This document shows, piece by piece, positions 1 through 9,919 of a stretch of DNA of 64,000 bases (position 1 is its first letter; every line of letters starts with the position of its first letter). The notes under the pieces were generated by a model. The model made no database searches, was not told where the DNA came from, and saw only the letters and a program-made list of their open reading frames with translations. The stretch covers positions 1-64,000 of the forward strand of contig CAZSDK010000004.1 in the NCBI GenBank assembly GCA_964605655.1, written 5' to 3'. A program made the position numbers and the translations under genes. The stretch is from JAKLIX01 sp964605655 (GTDB taxonomy: Bacteria > Bacteroidota > Bacteroidia > Bacteroidales > CAIXZF01).

Positions 1-17
1 TGCGACCTGATTTTTTA

Positions 18-49
18 CTTGACAAACAATTCCATATTATCTATATTTA
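18..49 (+). promoter_or_regulatory. candidate Bacteroidota promoter for the first gene
   Basis: CTTG at 18-21 is followed after 20 bases by TATATTTA at 42-49, close to the TTTG-N20-TAnnTTTG consensus (five of six fixed -7 bases). The same two elements with the same spacing occur at 45935-45966. The first T of the -7 box, taken as -12, puts the start of transcription at about 54, on the A of the first possible ATG. Confidence 0.45.
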
Positions 50-53
50 CAGA

Positions 54-1358
54 ATGTTACCTAATCACCGTTTTATGCACCAAGTACACTTCGTTTTCAA
101 GCTAACAGCCTGTATTGCATTTTGTTTGCTCACGGGGCAACTGGTCTTCGGTCAAAGCATGACTGTTGATCTGACACCTTCAGATTACAACGGCAATGTC
201 AATATCAGTTGTTTTGGTTTATCGGACGGAAGCATCTTTACCACGGTAACCGGCGGGACACCTCCTTATGTTTACCGGTGGTCGAACAGCGAAACAACAA
301 CCAGTATTACAGGATTACCATCGGGGTACTATTCCGTAACCGTTAATGACAACGGCAGTCTTCAGACGACGGCCCAGATCACACTGGTTCAGCCGCCGGA
401 GATGAAGCTGACCTCTTATGTACATCAATATGAGAACGGAAAGAACATCAGCTGTTTCGATTGTGAGAACGGCATCATCCTGCTTGAGGTTTCGGGCGGT
501 GTTGAACCTTATATATATTTATGGAACGATAATTACGATGAGCTGGACCGGTGGGGATTGGCAGCAACCGATTACTCTGTGACCATAACGGACCAGAACG
601 AATGCAGATTATCTTCCGAAAATTTCAGCCTGAGTTCTCCGGAAAGAAGAGACTGGACGATGTCAGGCAACGAAGGGACTGATCCTGAAACAGATTATTT
701 CGGGACTTCTGACGAGACTGATATGATCATAAAAACTGACGCAGAAGAGAGGATCAGAGTCAAATCTGATGGTGCCGTGGTTCTGCCCGGTCTTATTGAG
801 GATGAGCCGGGTGTAGTTATGGTAGATGAGGAGGGAACATTATACAACAGTAATAACACAAATTTTGCCCTGGTCACAAAACCCTGGATGACAGGCGGTA
901 ATAATATTCCGTCAGAGGGTTACAATCAATTTGGCACTGTGAGTGAAATGGATGTGGTATTTGTGACCAATGGACTGAACAGGATGTGGTTTACCTCAGG
1001 TGGAAAAGTGGGTATAGGCCTACAGCCGGCATCTAATGGTGATCCTGACTATAAACTGTATGTGGATGGAAGTATTGCAGCCAGAGAATTGAGGATCATG
1101 ATGGGAAGTTTTCCTGATTATGTATTTGACAGCACCTATCAGTTAATGCCGATACAATCACTTACCAATTACATTGAGACGAACAAACATCTGCCAGGCG
1201 TACCTTCGGGGAAGGAAATTTCCGATAGCCAGGGTATTGAGACTGGATCCTTCCAACAGTTACTGTTGCAGAAAATTGAGGAGCTGACTTTGTATCTGAT
1301 CCAACAACAGGAGCAGATTGATCATTTGAAAAGGCAATTGGAATCCAACACACGATAA
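54..1358 (+). CDS. exported SprB-repeat protein with C-terminal coiled coil
   Basis: An exported, probably cell-surface protein of 434 residues. A signal peptide (hydrophobic stretch ending LVFGQ, about residue 34) precedes two SprB-type repeats (about residues 50-110 and 130-195), each with a Cys-x-Gly/Cys start and a GG-x-P-Y-x-Y-x-W core. The middle part resembles the shaft of tail-fibre-like Bacteroidota proteins. The C-terminus holds a motif common in these proteins (HLPGVPSGKEI) and a coiled coil (about 395-430, QKIEELTLYLIQQQEQI). There is no T9SS sorting domain. Two starts are possible: ATG at 54, which would make the mRNA leaderless, or ATG at 75, which gives a more usual signal peptide. 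The next gene begins 5 bases after the stop. The function is unknown; adhesion or surface display is an inference from SprB repeats. Confidence 0.75.
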   Translation: MLPNHRFMHQVHFVFKLTACIAFCLLTGQLVFGQSMTVDLTPSDYNGNVNISCFGLSDGSIFTTVTGGTPPYVYRWSNSETTTSITGLPSGYYSVTVNDNGSLQTTAQITLVQPPEMKLTSYVHQYENGKNISCFDCENGIILLEVSGGVEPYIYLWNDNYDELDRWGLAATDYSVTITDQNECRLSSENFSLSSPERRDWTMSGNEGTDPETDYFGTSDETDMIIKTDAEERIRVKSDGAVVLPGLIEDEPGVVMVDEEGTLYNSNNTNFALVTKPWMTGGNNIPSEGYNQFGTVSEMDVVFVTNGLNRMWFTSGGKVGIGLQPASNGDPDYKLYVDGSIAARELRIMMGSFPDYVFDSTYQLMPIQSLTNYIETNKHLPGVPSGKEISDSQGIETGSFQQLLLQKIEELTLYLIQQQEQIDHLKRQLESNTR

Positions 1359-1363
1359 AAAGA

Positions 1364-3604
1364 ATGATGTTTTACTTCCGGTACATATTTATTTTCCAGC
1401 TCATTATCGAGCTTCACTGCGTTGTGTTTTGTTCTGCTCAGCCAGGCTATGTGACCCTCGAGGGGAGACAGTTTAAACTGAACGGTGAAAACTTTTACCC
1501 TCTTGCTTTTGGATACTGTTTTAACCTGGTGTATAATGATGAGTTTGACGTTGATGGGATTTACCTCACAAGAGAGTTTGGCTACGGGCCAGGTGAGTAT
1601 ATGCCACAATTTCAGAATATTTATCCAAACTACGAATATGATTGTGACTTCCCATCCTCTTGTTATGACCAGATAATAGATGACCTGGAACTTATGAAGT
1701 CAAAGGGATTCAATGCATTCAGAACTTGTGGAATAAACATCGAACCATTACAAAAAGACATGGATGGATTTCTTATGAAAGCAACTAAAAATGCTCATCC
1801 ACTTTGGGATCCAATTCTTGAAAAACAAACTTTTTACATATATCCCCCTTATATCTGTGATATTAACGATAATCCTGAGTTCTTCAGATACTGACAGATC
1901 GTGCAGGATGTATTGGATGCTGCAGGAGAAACAGGGTTGAAAGTGCTCTTTGATGTGGGAAATTCTTCACTGGCCAGATCTGATGAGACTATTGAGGATT
2001 ATTCGAATTTTCTTCAGGCATTTGCTTACCATTTCAAAGAGGATACCAATCTGATGGCGTATGTTATTTTTGAAGAACCTTCAAACACAGATGTGGATTG
2101 GAATCACACAAAAGCGGAGGTTTGTGAGTTTACCTCAACCTGGTACGAGAGTATCAGGAGTGTTGACCCAAACCATCTCATTACGATGGGAGTCGGCGAT
2201 GTTGAGGATGTTTGGGAGTGGGACCCGGCTGTTATCAAGGCAGATTTTCTTTGTCCGCATCCCTATCCACACACTTACGAATGGGAGAACTATGCATTTC
2301 AACCCATGTACCAAAGGATGCTGGGTCGGTTGGTCTGGCTCAAGAGGAACTGCCCTATGCCATGGATGATAGGAGAATTTGGTTTTTCTGCCTTGGATGA
2401 TAATTATGTCAAGGACAGCAATGAAAACTGGATCAGAGTAGAATATAGTGCTCCTGCGGTGGATGGAACCCTGGAAGACCAGCAGGAATTTGCCGAGCAT
2501 AGTCTTATGGATGTCATAAACTGCGGAGGATCGGGTTATACCTGGTGGCAAGCCTTGGAACCCTGGTGGGACCCACATCAAGATGGTTATGGATTGTTAA
2601 GGCACGACTCCTACACCACAATCTCACCTCCGGTCACGGTTCCTGTCGAAAAGCCCGCACTTCATGAGTTCGAAGACTTCCCTATGCCTCCTCCCAAACC
2701 GGTTCCAATTCAGGAACCTACCAACTTTACCAATCCATTTAACGGCACATATCAATCGATATCGGGTCATGTTCAGGATGAGGAGAATCAACCGGTGAAG
2801 GATGCTGTCGTTCTACTTTGGGACTGGGATGACCCAGAAGCTGGCTACTTATTTTTCTACGGTTTTACTGGAACAAATGGGAATTATTTACTAGGGCATC
2901 CTTGCAATAATACGGGAAATTCCCCTCCATATTTTTCTCAAATTTTGATCTCTGCAGTTGGATATAGTAGTAGCGGTTATGTTTCTTATCCAAGTTCTGT
3001 ATATAATACCACATTGACTAAACATTTGGATTATTCAAGATCTATTGAAGGTGAAACCGTTTCCCTACTAGAGCAGGATGACTTTTCTGCCATCAGCAGT
3101 GTTATTATTCAGGGTGATCTGACCTTGGTTGAAGGAAATGGAATTTCCGGCGGGGAATTGACGGTAAAAGCCCGGAATGAAATAACAGTTCTCCCAGGGT
3201 TTGAGGCCCAAAAAGGATCCTCAGTGCATCTGCTGACCGGTCCTTTTCTGTTTGATTGTGAGACCTGGCCGGTGACACTAAATAAGCAACCGACCATCAT
3301 ATCAACAATTAATGATCTGGAAGAGAAGGTCATTCAATTGAAATTTGAAATTCCAGGGAATCAGGGAATCAGCGTTTTCCCAAATCCCTGCAAGGATCAG
3401 GTAACCATAGAATGGCAAGAGAATCATAGGGAAGGAGTATTCAAAACGGTTGAAATTCAAGACCAGGTTGGTCAGGTTGTTCAAATATTCACTACAATAA
3501 AAAAAAAGCTGGTACTGGATGTAAGCTTCTTACCAGATGGATTCTATGTGTTGAAAAGTTTAAACTCAGGCACAATCAACAGTGCTAAAATTGTCAAACA
3601 ATAA
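1364..3604 (+). pseudogene. GH5-like secreted glycosidase interrupted by in-frame TGA
   Basis: A single reading frame of about 746 codons is broken by TGA at 1892-1894; both halves lie in the same frame, so this is a nonsense codon and not a frameshift. Order: signal peptide (residues 1-25), a GH5-type (beta/alpha)8 barrel to about residue 430, a CarboxypepD_reg-like beta domain (about 465-540), a repeat-rich beta linker (PGFEAQKGS) and a T9SS sorting domain (FPNPCKDQ to the end). The likely acid/base Glu lies in IFEEPSNTD, where the usual Asn of the NEP motif is Glu, and the nucleophile in MIGEFGFSA. Around the stop the protein reads FFRY-stop-QIVQDVLD, so TGG (Trp) is the simplest ancestral codon. 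The first half alone (176 residues) has neither catalytic Glu; restart at GTG 1901 would lack the signal peptide. A recent pseudogene, a read error, or readthrough are all possible. Confidence 0.7.
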
Positions 3605-3616
3605 ACCTGTGGCAGG

Positions 3617-5236
3617 ATGAAAATCAATTATTTATATTTATTGTTAACCTTTTGCTTTTGGATACCCATAAGCATTGTTCATCCCCAGCAATGGCAAATT
3701 GCCAAACATGCCGGAGGGGCTTGGGCTGATCTATCAACAGCCATAGGCATCGATTCCTCTGGTAACACCTACATCGCTGGCCAATATTCATACGGGGCCA
3801 CTTTTGATAGCCAGTATATTGAGTGCAATGGATATTGGGATTACTTTCTTGCCAAATACCAAGCAAACGGTGACCTGGTTTGGGTCAGACACGGAGGAGG
3901 AACAGGAAATACCTTTGATGATTTAGATGTTATTTCAAAGATCAAGATCCATGACCAGACCCAAATATACGTCGGAGGCGTGTTTACAAACCAAGTTAGC
4001 TTCGGAAATTCCACGTTAAATTCTATGGGAGGTTATGAAGCATTTTTCGCCAAGTTTGATTCTACAGGTGATTGCCTTTGGGGTGGAAGTATTGGAGGAG
4101 TTGGCAGGGAGGTAATTAAAGGTTTGGACCTGGATGCAGATGGTAATATTTATATTACGGGATATTCAAATTATTCTCCCGTGATCTATTTTGATACGAC
4201 TTCTTCCTTAACAATGAATGATCATTTGTTTTTTATGGCCAAGTACGATCCAGATGGTCATTTAATCTGGACTAAATCCATAGAAGGTACAGGATGGCTA
4301 AATATTGCTGATATTACACCTGTCAATAACAATTTCTGTTTAACTGGTTACTATCATGGTGATATAACATTCGACACGGTGAATTTAAGCACACTCAAAG
4401 AATCTCTTCCCTGTATCTTTCTCATGGATTCGGCGGGAGAGGTACTTTGGGGACGTTCCTTCGAGCCTAAACAAAAAGGTATTATGAAAGCCTCCTATTT
4501 TACTGAGTCAGGTTACTTGTATTGCATTGGTTACGCTGTGGACAGTTTGATTATTGGTACAGATACCCTGTGTGATGAGGGAGGTTTCCTGCTGAAACTG
4601 AATGAAAGTGGTGAGCCTATCTGGATGAGAAGAGCGGGATCCTCTCCGACGAGTCTTGCCGTTTCATCCGTTGAAAAAATCTTAGTGTCTGCTGCAGGAT
4701 ATGGAACACAATTATTTTCAGATTGTGAAGCAATTCCTGGTACCGCTGACCTCACTCTGTTTATTGCAAGAATTGACAGTTCAGGAGAATGTGAAGGAGT
4801 TGTACAGGTACCCAATAGTCAAGTCAATCAATCACTCTTCGATGCACAAGACCGTTTCTACATCACTGGAGATTGTTTAGCCACAGAATTCGGGAATATC
4901 CCGTTGGCCAATTATGGTATAGTCGATGCTTTCTGGGCAGCACTGGATTGGGTCAACGACGAAGAGGAGAACAACAACAGGCCGGAGGGGGAGCTGTATA
5001 TTTATGCCAACCCTAATACCGGTGTCTTTCAGTTGGTTGTTCCGAAAGAAGCACGTCAAGAACCTTCGCTCACCCTTAATATCTACGATAACAGCGGGAA
5101 AGTCATCCACAGCCAGGTACTGGACATGTCGGAAGACCCGCTGCAGGTAGATGTCTCCCCCGCCAAAGCGGGTATGTATCATATCCAGCTCATCAGCAGC
5201 CGCAAAACCTATTCGGGGAAGCTGGTGGTGTATTGA
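3617..5236 (+). CDS. SBBP-type beta-propeller protein with T9SS sorting domain
   Basis: An exported protein of 539 residues. After a signal peptide (residues 1-23, ending VHPQQ) there are repeated blades of the SBBP type, with recurring G-N-x-Y-I-A/T-G and F-L/F-A-K-Y motifs (for example NTYIAGQYS, NIYITGYSN, YFLAKYQ, FFMAKYD), filling residues 40-440. Residues 455-539 form a T9SS type A sorting domain (YANPNTGVFQL, GKVIHSQ, GMYHIQLIS, GKLVVY), which marks it for export across the outer membrane and attachment or release at the surface. It starts 12 bases after the GH5-like gene with GGCAGG just ahead of the ATG, so the first three genes probably form one transcript. The specific role is unknown. 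Confidence 0.8.
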   Translation: MKINYLYLLLTFCFWIPISIVHPQQWQIAKHAGGAWADLSTAIGIDSSGNTYIAGQYSYGATFDSQYIECNGYWDYFLAKYQANGDLVWVRHGGGTGNTFDDLDVISKIKIHDQTQIYVGGVFTNQVSFGNSTLNSMGGYEAFFAKFDSTGDCLWGGSIGGVGREVIKGLDLDADGNIYITGYSNYSPVIYFDTTSSLTMNDHLFFMAKYDPDGHLIWTKSIEGTGWLNIADITPVNNNFCLTGYYHGDITFDTVNLSTLKESLPCIFLMDSAGEVLWGRSFEPKQKGIMKASYFTESGYLYCIGYAVDSLIIGTDTLCDEGGFLLKLNESGEPIWMRRAGSSPTSLAVSSVEKILVSAAGYGTQLFSDCEAIPGTADLTLFIARIDSSGECEGVVQVPNSQVNQSLFDAQDRFYITGDCLATEFGNIPLANYGIVDAFWAALDWVNDEEENNNRPEGELYIYANPNTGVFQLVVPKEARQEPSLTLNIYDNSGKVIHSQVLDMSEDPLQVDVSPAKAGMYHIQLISSRKTYSGKLVVY

Positions 5237-5301
5237 ATCCTGGCAGGAAAGATGACTTATGAGAATAATTTACGAATTTTGTTCTCATGGAGGTTTTTAT
5301 C

Positions 5302-6795
5302 ATGACACGGCACAGAGTGAACCGACTGACTCTTTTTTCAGTGCTCTTCCTTTTCTCTTTTATCCTGAAGGCACAGGACAATAACAATCTGAAGATCAGT
5401 AAGCTGATAAAGGCGATGGAGAAAGACAGTTTTTTTATGAGATCCTCCTGGGGCATTTCTGTGATCAGAGTCAAAGACGGGACGGTGCTTGCTGCCAGGA
5501 ACGAGGCTGTTCCTTTGTTACCGGCTTCCTCACTGAAGATTGCCGTAACGTATCCCGCATGGAAGGTTTTAGGACCGGAGTATCATTTTCAGACAAGGCT
5601 CTTATTTGATGGAGATATTAAAGACAGCATTCTTCACGGGAATTTGTTTCTGCAGGGCAGGGGTGATCCGACTCTTGGTTCCCGGAGGTTTGCCAACACA
5701 GGACTGGACTCAGTCTTCAGCCGTCTGTACCGGTTGATTCATGATGCCGGGATTCGTCAGGTGGCTGGTGGTGTTATAGCAGATCCTTCCTATTACGGCG
5801 ATGAAACGGTGGCAGGAAGCTGGACATGGGAAGATATTGGCAATTATTATGGTGCCGGAGTGAGTGGATTGAATATCAATGAGAATCAATGTGAAGTCAT
5901 CTTTAAACCTTCGGAGAAGGAAGGGGAGCCGGCCAAGGTCATCCGTCTGGATCCCCCGGTAAAAGGAATAGAGATGGACAACAGGGTGCTGACCGGGCCT
6001 CCTGGGTCTGGTGACCAGGTCGTGATCTATGGAGGTCCTTACGATGATCACCGTGTCATGAGGGGTACGGTACCTGCAGGTGTTAAAGAGTTTATCGTAA
6101 AGGCGAGCCTTCCCGATCCCGCCTTACAGGCCGGGCAATGGTTTCAACATTATCTCATACTCAGGGGCTTGAGCTTCAGTCAGGATGCGTTTACCCTTTC
6201 ACAGTTGATCCGGAGAGGGATAGGGATCAGTCAGGATACTACCTCCCTTGGGATGCTGTTGTCTCCTTCCCTCAAAGAAATCGTGGAGTGGACTCATGAG
6301 AAAAGTGTCAACCTCTTTGCCGATGCTTTTCTCTTTCAACTGGGAAAAGTGACTTCCGGGGTGGGGGGATATCATGCCGGATCGGAGGCGGTCAAATCAT
6401 TTTGGAAAAAGTATGGCCTGGACACCGGTGGATGGATCCTGAAGGACGGGAGCGGCTTGTCTGTTTCAAACCGGATCTCACCGCGACTGCTCTCTGAGAT
6501 GATGAGGCGTATCGTCATCGAAGACCGGGACGGGCGTTTCCTGGCAACACTGAATAAAGCGGGTCAGTCAGGGGACCTGAAGGAGATGTTCCCCACGGGT
6601 AAGGCCGTGAACAACCTGATGGCCAAAAGCGGGTACATGAAGACGGTCAGGTCGTACACGGGAACGTTAACGACTGCGGGCGGCGAGCAGCTGGCCTTTG
6701 CCATCATCGTGAATCACTCCGGTACCGGTGCGGCTCCGATCAAGGGACGTATCAAGCAGCTGCTGGAAGCGCTCTGTAATCTGGAAAGAGAATAA
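5302..6795 (+). CDS. dacB: D-alanyl-D-alanine carboxypeptidase/endopeptidase (PBP4, S13)
   Basis: A periplasmic penicillin-binding protein of 497 residues that trims or cuts D,D-bonds in peptidoglycan. All three active-site motifs of peptidase family S13 are present: SxxK (Ser76-Ser-Leu-Lys79, in LLPASSLKIA), SxN (Ser335-Val-Asn337) and KSG (Lys442-Ser-Gly444). A signal peptide (MTRHRVNRLT to ILKAQ) precedes the catalytic domain, and the region between SxxK and SxN holds the usual S13 insertion. The ATG at 5302 is preferred to the one at 5287 because GGAGG at 5289-5293 lies 8 bases upstream of it. The next gene has its own candidate promoter. Confidence 0.9.
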   Translation: MTRHRVNRLTLFSVLFLFSFILKAQDNNNLKISKLIKAMEKDSFFMRSSWGISVIRVKDGTVLAARNEAVPLLPASSLKIAVTYPAWKVLGPEYHFQTRLLFDGDIKDSILHGNLFLQGRGDPTLGSRRFANTGLDSVFSRLYRLIHDAGIRQVAGGVIADPSYYGDETVAGSWTWEDIGNYYGAGVSGLNINENQCEVIFKPSEKEGEPAKVIRLDPPVKGIEMDNRVLTGPPGSGDQVVIYGGPYDDHRVMRGTVPAGVKEFIVKASLPDPALQAGQWFQHYLILRGLSFSQDAFTLSQLIRRGIGISQDTTSLGMLLSPSLKEIVEWTHEKSVNLFADAFLFQLGKVTSGVGGYHAGSEAVKSFWKKYGLDTGGWILKDGSGLSVSNRISPRLLSEMMRRIVIEDRDGRFLATLNKAGQSGDLKEMFPTGKAVNNLMAKSGYMKTVRSYTGTLTTAGGEQLAFAIIVNHSGTGAAPIKGRIKQLLEALCNLERE

Positions 6796-6808
6796 TTAAG
6801 CAGATTTC

Positions 6809-6840
6809 TTTCACATCTCAGGGATTGTTTATACCTTAGC
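6809..6840 (+). promoter_or_regulatory. candidate promoter of the aminotransferase gene
   Basis: TTTC (6809-6812), 19 bases, then TACCTTAGC (6832-6840), one base from the frequent Bacteroidota form TACCTTTGC. Transcription would start near 6844, leaving a leader of about 39 bases before ATG 6883. Confidence 0.4.
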
Positions 6841-6882
6841 TACCTGTTGTTTAAGGCATCTAACGTATTAATCTTTACTACT

Positions 6883-7902
6883 ATGGAAACTATTGATTGG
6901 AAAAATCTGCCTTTCGGCTATTTAAAGACGGATTACAATGTTCGTAGTTATTTTAGGAATCAGGAATGGGGAGAAATTGAAGTATCTGATTCAGAGTATA
7001 TTTCTTTGCATATAGCAGCGACTTGCCTTCATTACGGGCAGGAAGCATTTGAAGGCCTGAAGGCGTTTATGGGCGTCGACGGCAAGATCAGGGTGTTTCG
7101 TATGGATGAGAATGCCCTTCGTATGCGACAGTCAGCAAACGGGGTCCTGATGAAGGAGGTCCCTGGGGATCTTTTTACCCAATGCTGTATCAAAGCGGTT
7201 CAGTTAAATAAGCGATTCATTCCACCTTACGGGACGGGTGCTTCTTTGTATATCAGGCCTTTACTGATTGGATCGGGTGCTGAGGTGGGTGTCAAGCCTG
7301 CCAAGGAATATTGTTTCCTGGTTTTCGTGACCCCGGTGGGCCCCTATTTTAAGGAAGGATTTAACCCTGTTGCCGTCCAGATTGCCAGGGATTACGATCG
7401 CGCTGCTCCCCTGGGTACCGGCCCTTACAAAGTGGGTGGTAACTATGCTGCCAGCCTCAGGGCAGGTGAAAGGGCACACTGTGAAGGTTTTTCAACTGCC
7501 TTATTCCTCGATGCCAAGGAAAAGAAGTATATTGATGAGGCCGGCCCGGCCAACTTCTTTGGAATCAAAGGAAATACTTATGTCACTCCCTTGTCAGCCT
7601 CTATTCTGCCTTCCATCACCAACAAAAGCCTGATGTTCCTGGCTGAAGATATGGGGATGACGGTGGAAAGAAGACATATTTACGAGCAGGAGCTGGCTGA
7701 ATTCGAAGAGGTTGGTGCCTGTGGAACGGCTGCCGTCATCTCTCCCATCCGTAAGATCGTCGATCGTGACACGGGGTTTACTTATGAATACTGCAAGGAT
7801 GGAAAGGCCGGCCCAAAGTCTACCATGCTGTACAACAGGATTCGTGCCATACAGATGGGAGAAGAACCCGATAAGTTCGGGTGGACCACCATCATCGAAT
7901 AA
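6883..7902 (+). CDS. ilvE: branched-chain amino acid aminotransferase
   Basis: A PLP-dependent class IV aminotransferase of 339 residues that interconverts Leu, Ile and Val with their 2-oxo acids using 2-oxoglutarate. The PLP lysine is Lys183 in GTGPYKVGGNYA, and the family signature E-(x)-G-P-A-N-F-F appears as DEAGPANFFGIK. HYGQEAFEGLKA and the C-terminal ACGTAAVISPI loop are typical of the long BCAT type. ATG 6883 is chosen over an upstream in-frame TTG (6847) because METIDWKNLPFGY matches the usual short N-terminus and the TTG lies almost at the predicted transcription start. It converges on pyrF with 6 bases between the stops. Confidence 0.93.
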   Translation: METIDWKNLPFGYLKTDYNVRSYFRNQEWGEIEVSDSEYISLHIAATCLHYGQEAFEGLKAFMGVDGKIRVFRMDENALRMRQSANGVLMKEVPGDLFTQCCIKAVQLNKRFIPPYGTGASLYIRPLLIGSGAEVGVKPAKEYCFLVFVTPVGPYFKEGFNPVAVQIARDYDRAAPLGTGPYKVGGNYAASLRAGERAHCEGFSTALFLDAKEKKYIDEAGPANFFGIKGNTYVTPLSASILPSITNKSLMFLAEDMGMTVERRHIYEQELAEFEEVGACGTAAVISPIRKIVDRDTGFTYEYCKDGKAGPKSTMLYNRIRAIQMGEEPDKFGWTTIIE

Positions 7903-7908
7903 AAAGGA

Positions 7909-8778
7909 TCAGATAACCTGATATTGTAACAGCAGCTCTTTCATCTGCTGTTGGAGAGAGCGTGCTTCTTCCCTGGCTTTATCCGCAAAATCCTCGCCCC
8001 GGGAGGCATAAATGATGTTTCTCGATGAGTTGACGAGCATGCCGCAATGTTTGCTCATGCCGTATTTTGCCACTTCCTGAAGACTGCCCCCCTGGGCGCC
8101 GACTCCCGGGATAAGCAGGAAATGAAGGGGAATAATCTTACGTATCTTCTTGAGACTCTGTGCTTTGGTGGCACCTACCACGTACATCATCTGGCTGTGC
8201 CCGCCCCATTGCATGGATTTCCTGATAACGATCTCGTAAAGAGGCTCTTTTGTCTTTTTTCTGAGTCCCAGTTTTTGACTGAACCTGGATTTCACCGGCC
8301 TGAGATTTTGGAAATCTTTGGATCCTTCATTGGAGGTGAGGGCCAGCAGGATCACCCATTTCCCTTTGAACTTTAAAAAGGGGCCCACCGAGTCGGAACC
8401 CATATATGGGGCAACGGTGACGGCATCGGCATCCAACACTTCGAAGAAAGCTTTGGCATATTGCTCAGAAGTGTTGCCAATGTCGCCTCTCTTGGCATCG
8501 GCGATGGTGAACAAGCTGTCTTTGAACTGATTCAGGTAGTCCATGGTCCTGGCCAGGCTCTGCCAGCCTTCCAGGCCGCGGCTTTCATAAAAGGCCAGGT
8601 TGGGCTTGTAAGCCACGGCAAAATCCTGGGTAGCATCGATGATCTGACGGTTAAACTCGAAGACAGGGTCTTCACAATCAAGCAGATGTTTTGGAATCTT
8701 GTTGATGTCGGAGTCAAGCCCTATGCAAAGGAAAGATTGTTTGTCCCTGATCAGCTGAGTGAGTTCCTGTAAGGTCAT
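7909..8778 (-). CDS. pyrF: orotidine 5'-phosphate decarboxylase, type 2
   Basis: The last step of UMP synthesis, OMP to UMP plus CO2. The 289-residue protein has the type 2 signature with catalytic Lys96 in DAKRGDIGNT, the substrate-binding LDSD near the N-terminus and the phosphate loop PGVGAQGG. The length fits the longer type 2 (Mycobacterium/Myxococcus-like) family. The ATG at 8778 is chosen over an upstream start at 8871 because the extra 31 residues would overlap prfA and do not resemble the family. It lies 10 bases downstream of prfA and is probably cotranscribed with it. Confidence 0.93.
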   Translation of the reverse strand: MTLQELTQLIRDKQSFLCIGLDSDINKIPKHLLDCEDPVFEFNRQIIDATQDFAVAYKPNLAFYESRGLEGWQSLARTMDYLNQFKDSLFTIADAKRGDIGNTSEQYAKAFFEVLDADAVTVAPYMGSDSVGPFLKFKGKWVILLALTSNEGSKDFQNLRPVKSRFSQKLGLRKKTKEPLYEIVIRKSMQWGGHSQMMYVVGATKAQSLKKIRKIIPLHFLLIPGVGAQGGSLQEVAKYGMSKHCGMLVNSSRNIIYASRGEDFADKAREEARSLQQQMKELLLQYQVI

Positions 8779-8788
8779 GTTGTAAGGA

Positions 8789-9868
8789 TTATAAATTTCC
8801 GGCCTCCTTGAGTCTTTCAGTATTTTCTGCCAGCTGGAGAGCATCGATGAGGTCCTGTATGGCACCGTCAATTACCGTGGGAAGGTTATATAAAGTCATG
8901 TTGATCCGGTGGTCGGTGACCCGGCTCTGGGGATAATTGTACGTCCTGATCTTTGCTGAACGGTCACCGGTGGAGACCATGGTTTTTCTCTGTGAGGAGA
9001 TGCTGTCGAGGTATTTCTTGTATTCCAGTTCAAAGATCCTGGTTCTCAGCACAGTAAGGGCCTGTTCGTAGTTTTTGAGCTGCGACTTCTGGTCCTGGCA
9101 GCTAACGGTGATGCCGGTGGGGATGTGGGTAAGCCTTATGGCTGAATAGGTGGTGTTGACCGACTGACCACCGGGACCCGATGCGCAAAAGGTCTCTTTT
9201 TTTATATCACTGGGTTTTACCTCCACGTCGAATTCGTCGGCTTCCGGCAGCACAACAACCGAGGCAGCAGAGGTATGGATGCGTCCCTGGGTCTCGGTAA
9301 CGGGGATCCGCTGTACCCGGTGCACACCGGATTCATATTTGAGTTGCCCGTACACTTGTTCTCCTTTCACCTCCAGGATCACCTCCTTGAAACCTCCCAC
9401 GGTTCCGTCGGTGTAACTGACCATCTCCACCTTCCAGCCTTTGGTTTCGCAGTACCGGGTGTACATGCGGTAGAGGTCTCCGGCAAACAGACTGGCTTCA
9501 TCACCGCCGGTCCCTGCCCTGATCTCCACCACCGCGTTTTTACTGTCCTGGGGGTCGGCAGGGATGAGCAGCAGCCTGATATCTTCCTCCAGTATTTCTT
9601 TATTATCCTGAAGCATGTTCAGCTCCTCTTTGGCAAAATCTCTCAACTCTTCGTCTTTCTCATTGTACAGCACATCCCTTGCCGAATCGATATGATTTAA
9701 AAGAGTATGGTATTTATGGTATGCATCGATGATGGGCTGAAGATCTTTATAATCCTTGTTCAGACGGATGTAACGCTTCATGTCCGACATGATGTCGGGA
9801 TCATTGATCTGCTGCCCGATCTCTTCCCAGCGCTGAACAATGGCTTTTAATTTTTCTAATAAATCCAT
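8789..9868 (-). CDS. prfA: peptide chain release factor 1
   Basis: Ends translation at UAA and UAG. The 359-residue protein has the GGQ motif (233-235, in SGPGGQSVNTT) that triggers peptidyl-tRNA hydrolysis and the RF1-type codon-reading tripeptide P-V-T (189-191; usually P-A-T), which tells it from RF2 (SPF). The Val at the middle position is an acceptable variant. An acidic helical N-terminal domain (1-100) is as expected. The gene sits in a row purM-prfA-pyrF; the 51 bases before it contain no obvious promoter. Confidence 0.96.
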   Translation of the reverse strand: MDLLEKLKAIVQRWEEIGQQINDPDIMSDMKRYIRLNKDYKDLQPIIDAYHKYHTLLNHIDSARDVLYNEKDEELRDFAKEELNMLQDNKEILEEDIRLLLIPADPQDSKNAVVEIRAGTGGDEASLFAGDLYRMYTRYCETKGWKVEMVSYTDGTVGGFKEVILEVKGEQVYGQLKYESGVHRVQRIPVTETQGRIHTSAASVVVLPEADEFDVEVKPSDIKKETFCASGPGGQSVNTTYSAIRLTHIPTGITVSCQDQKSQLKNYEQALTVLRTRIFELEYKKYLDSISSQRKTMVSTGDRSAKIRTYNYPQSRVTDHRINMTLYNLPTVIDGAIQDLIDALQLAENTERLKEAGNL

Positions 9869-9919
9869 AACAAGATCCTGCCTTTAAAATGGGTGCAAAG
9901 ATACGAAAAAGTGGGGATG

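Noticed and set aside
1892..1894. Selenocysteine or reassigned TGA
   Set aside because: The residue is not in a redox motif, no SECIS-like element or sel gene was seen, and TGA ends many intact genes here.
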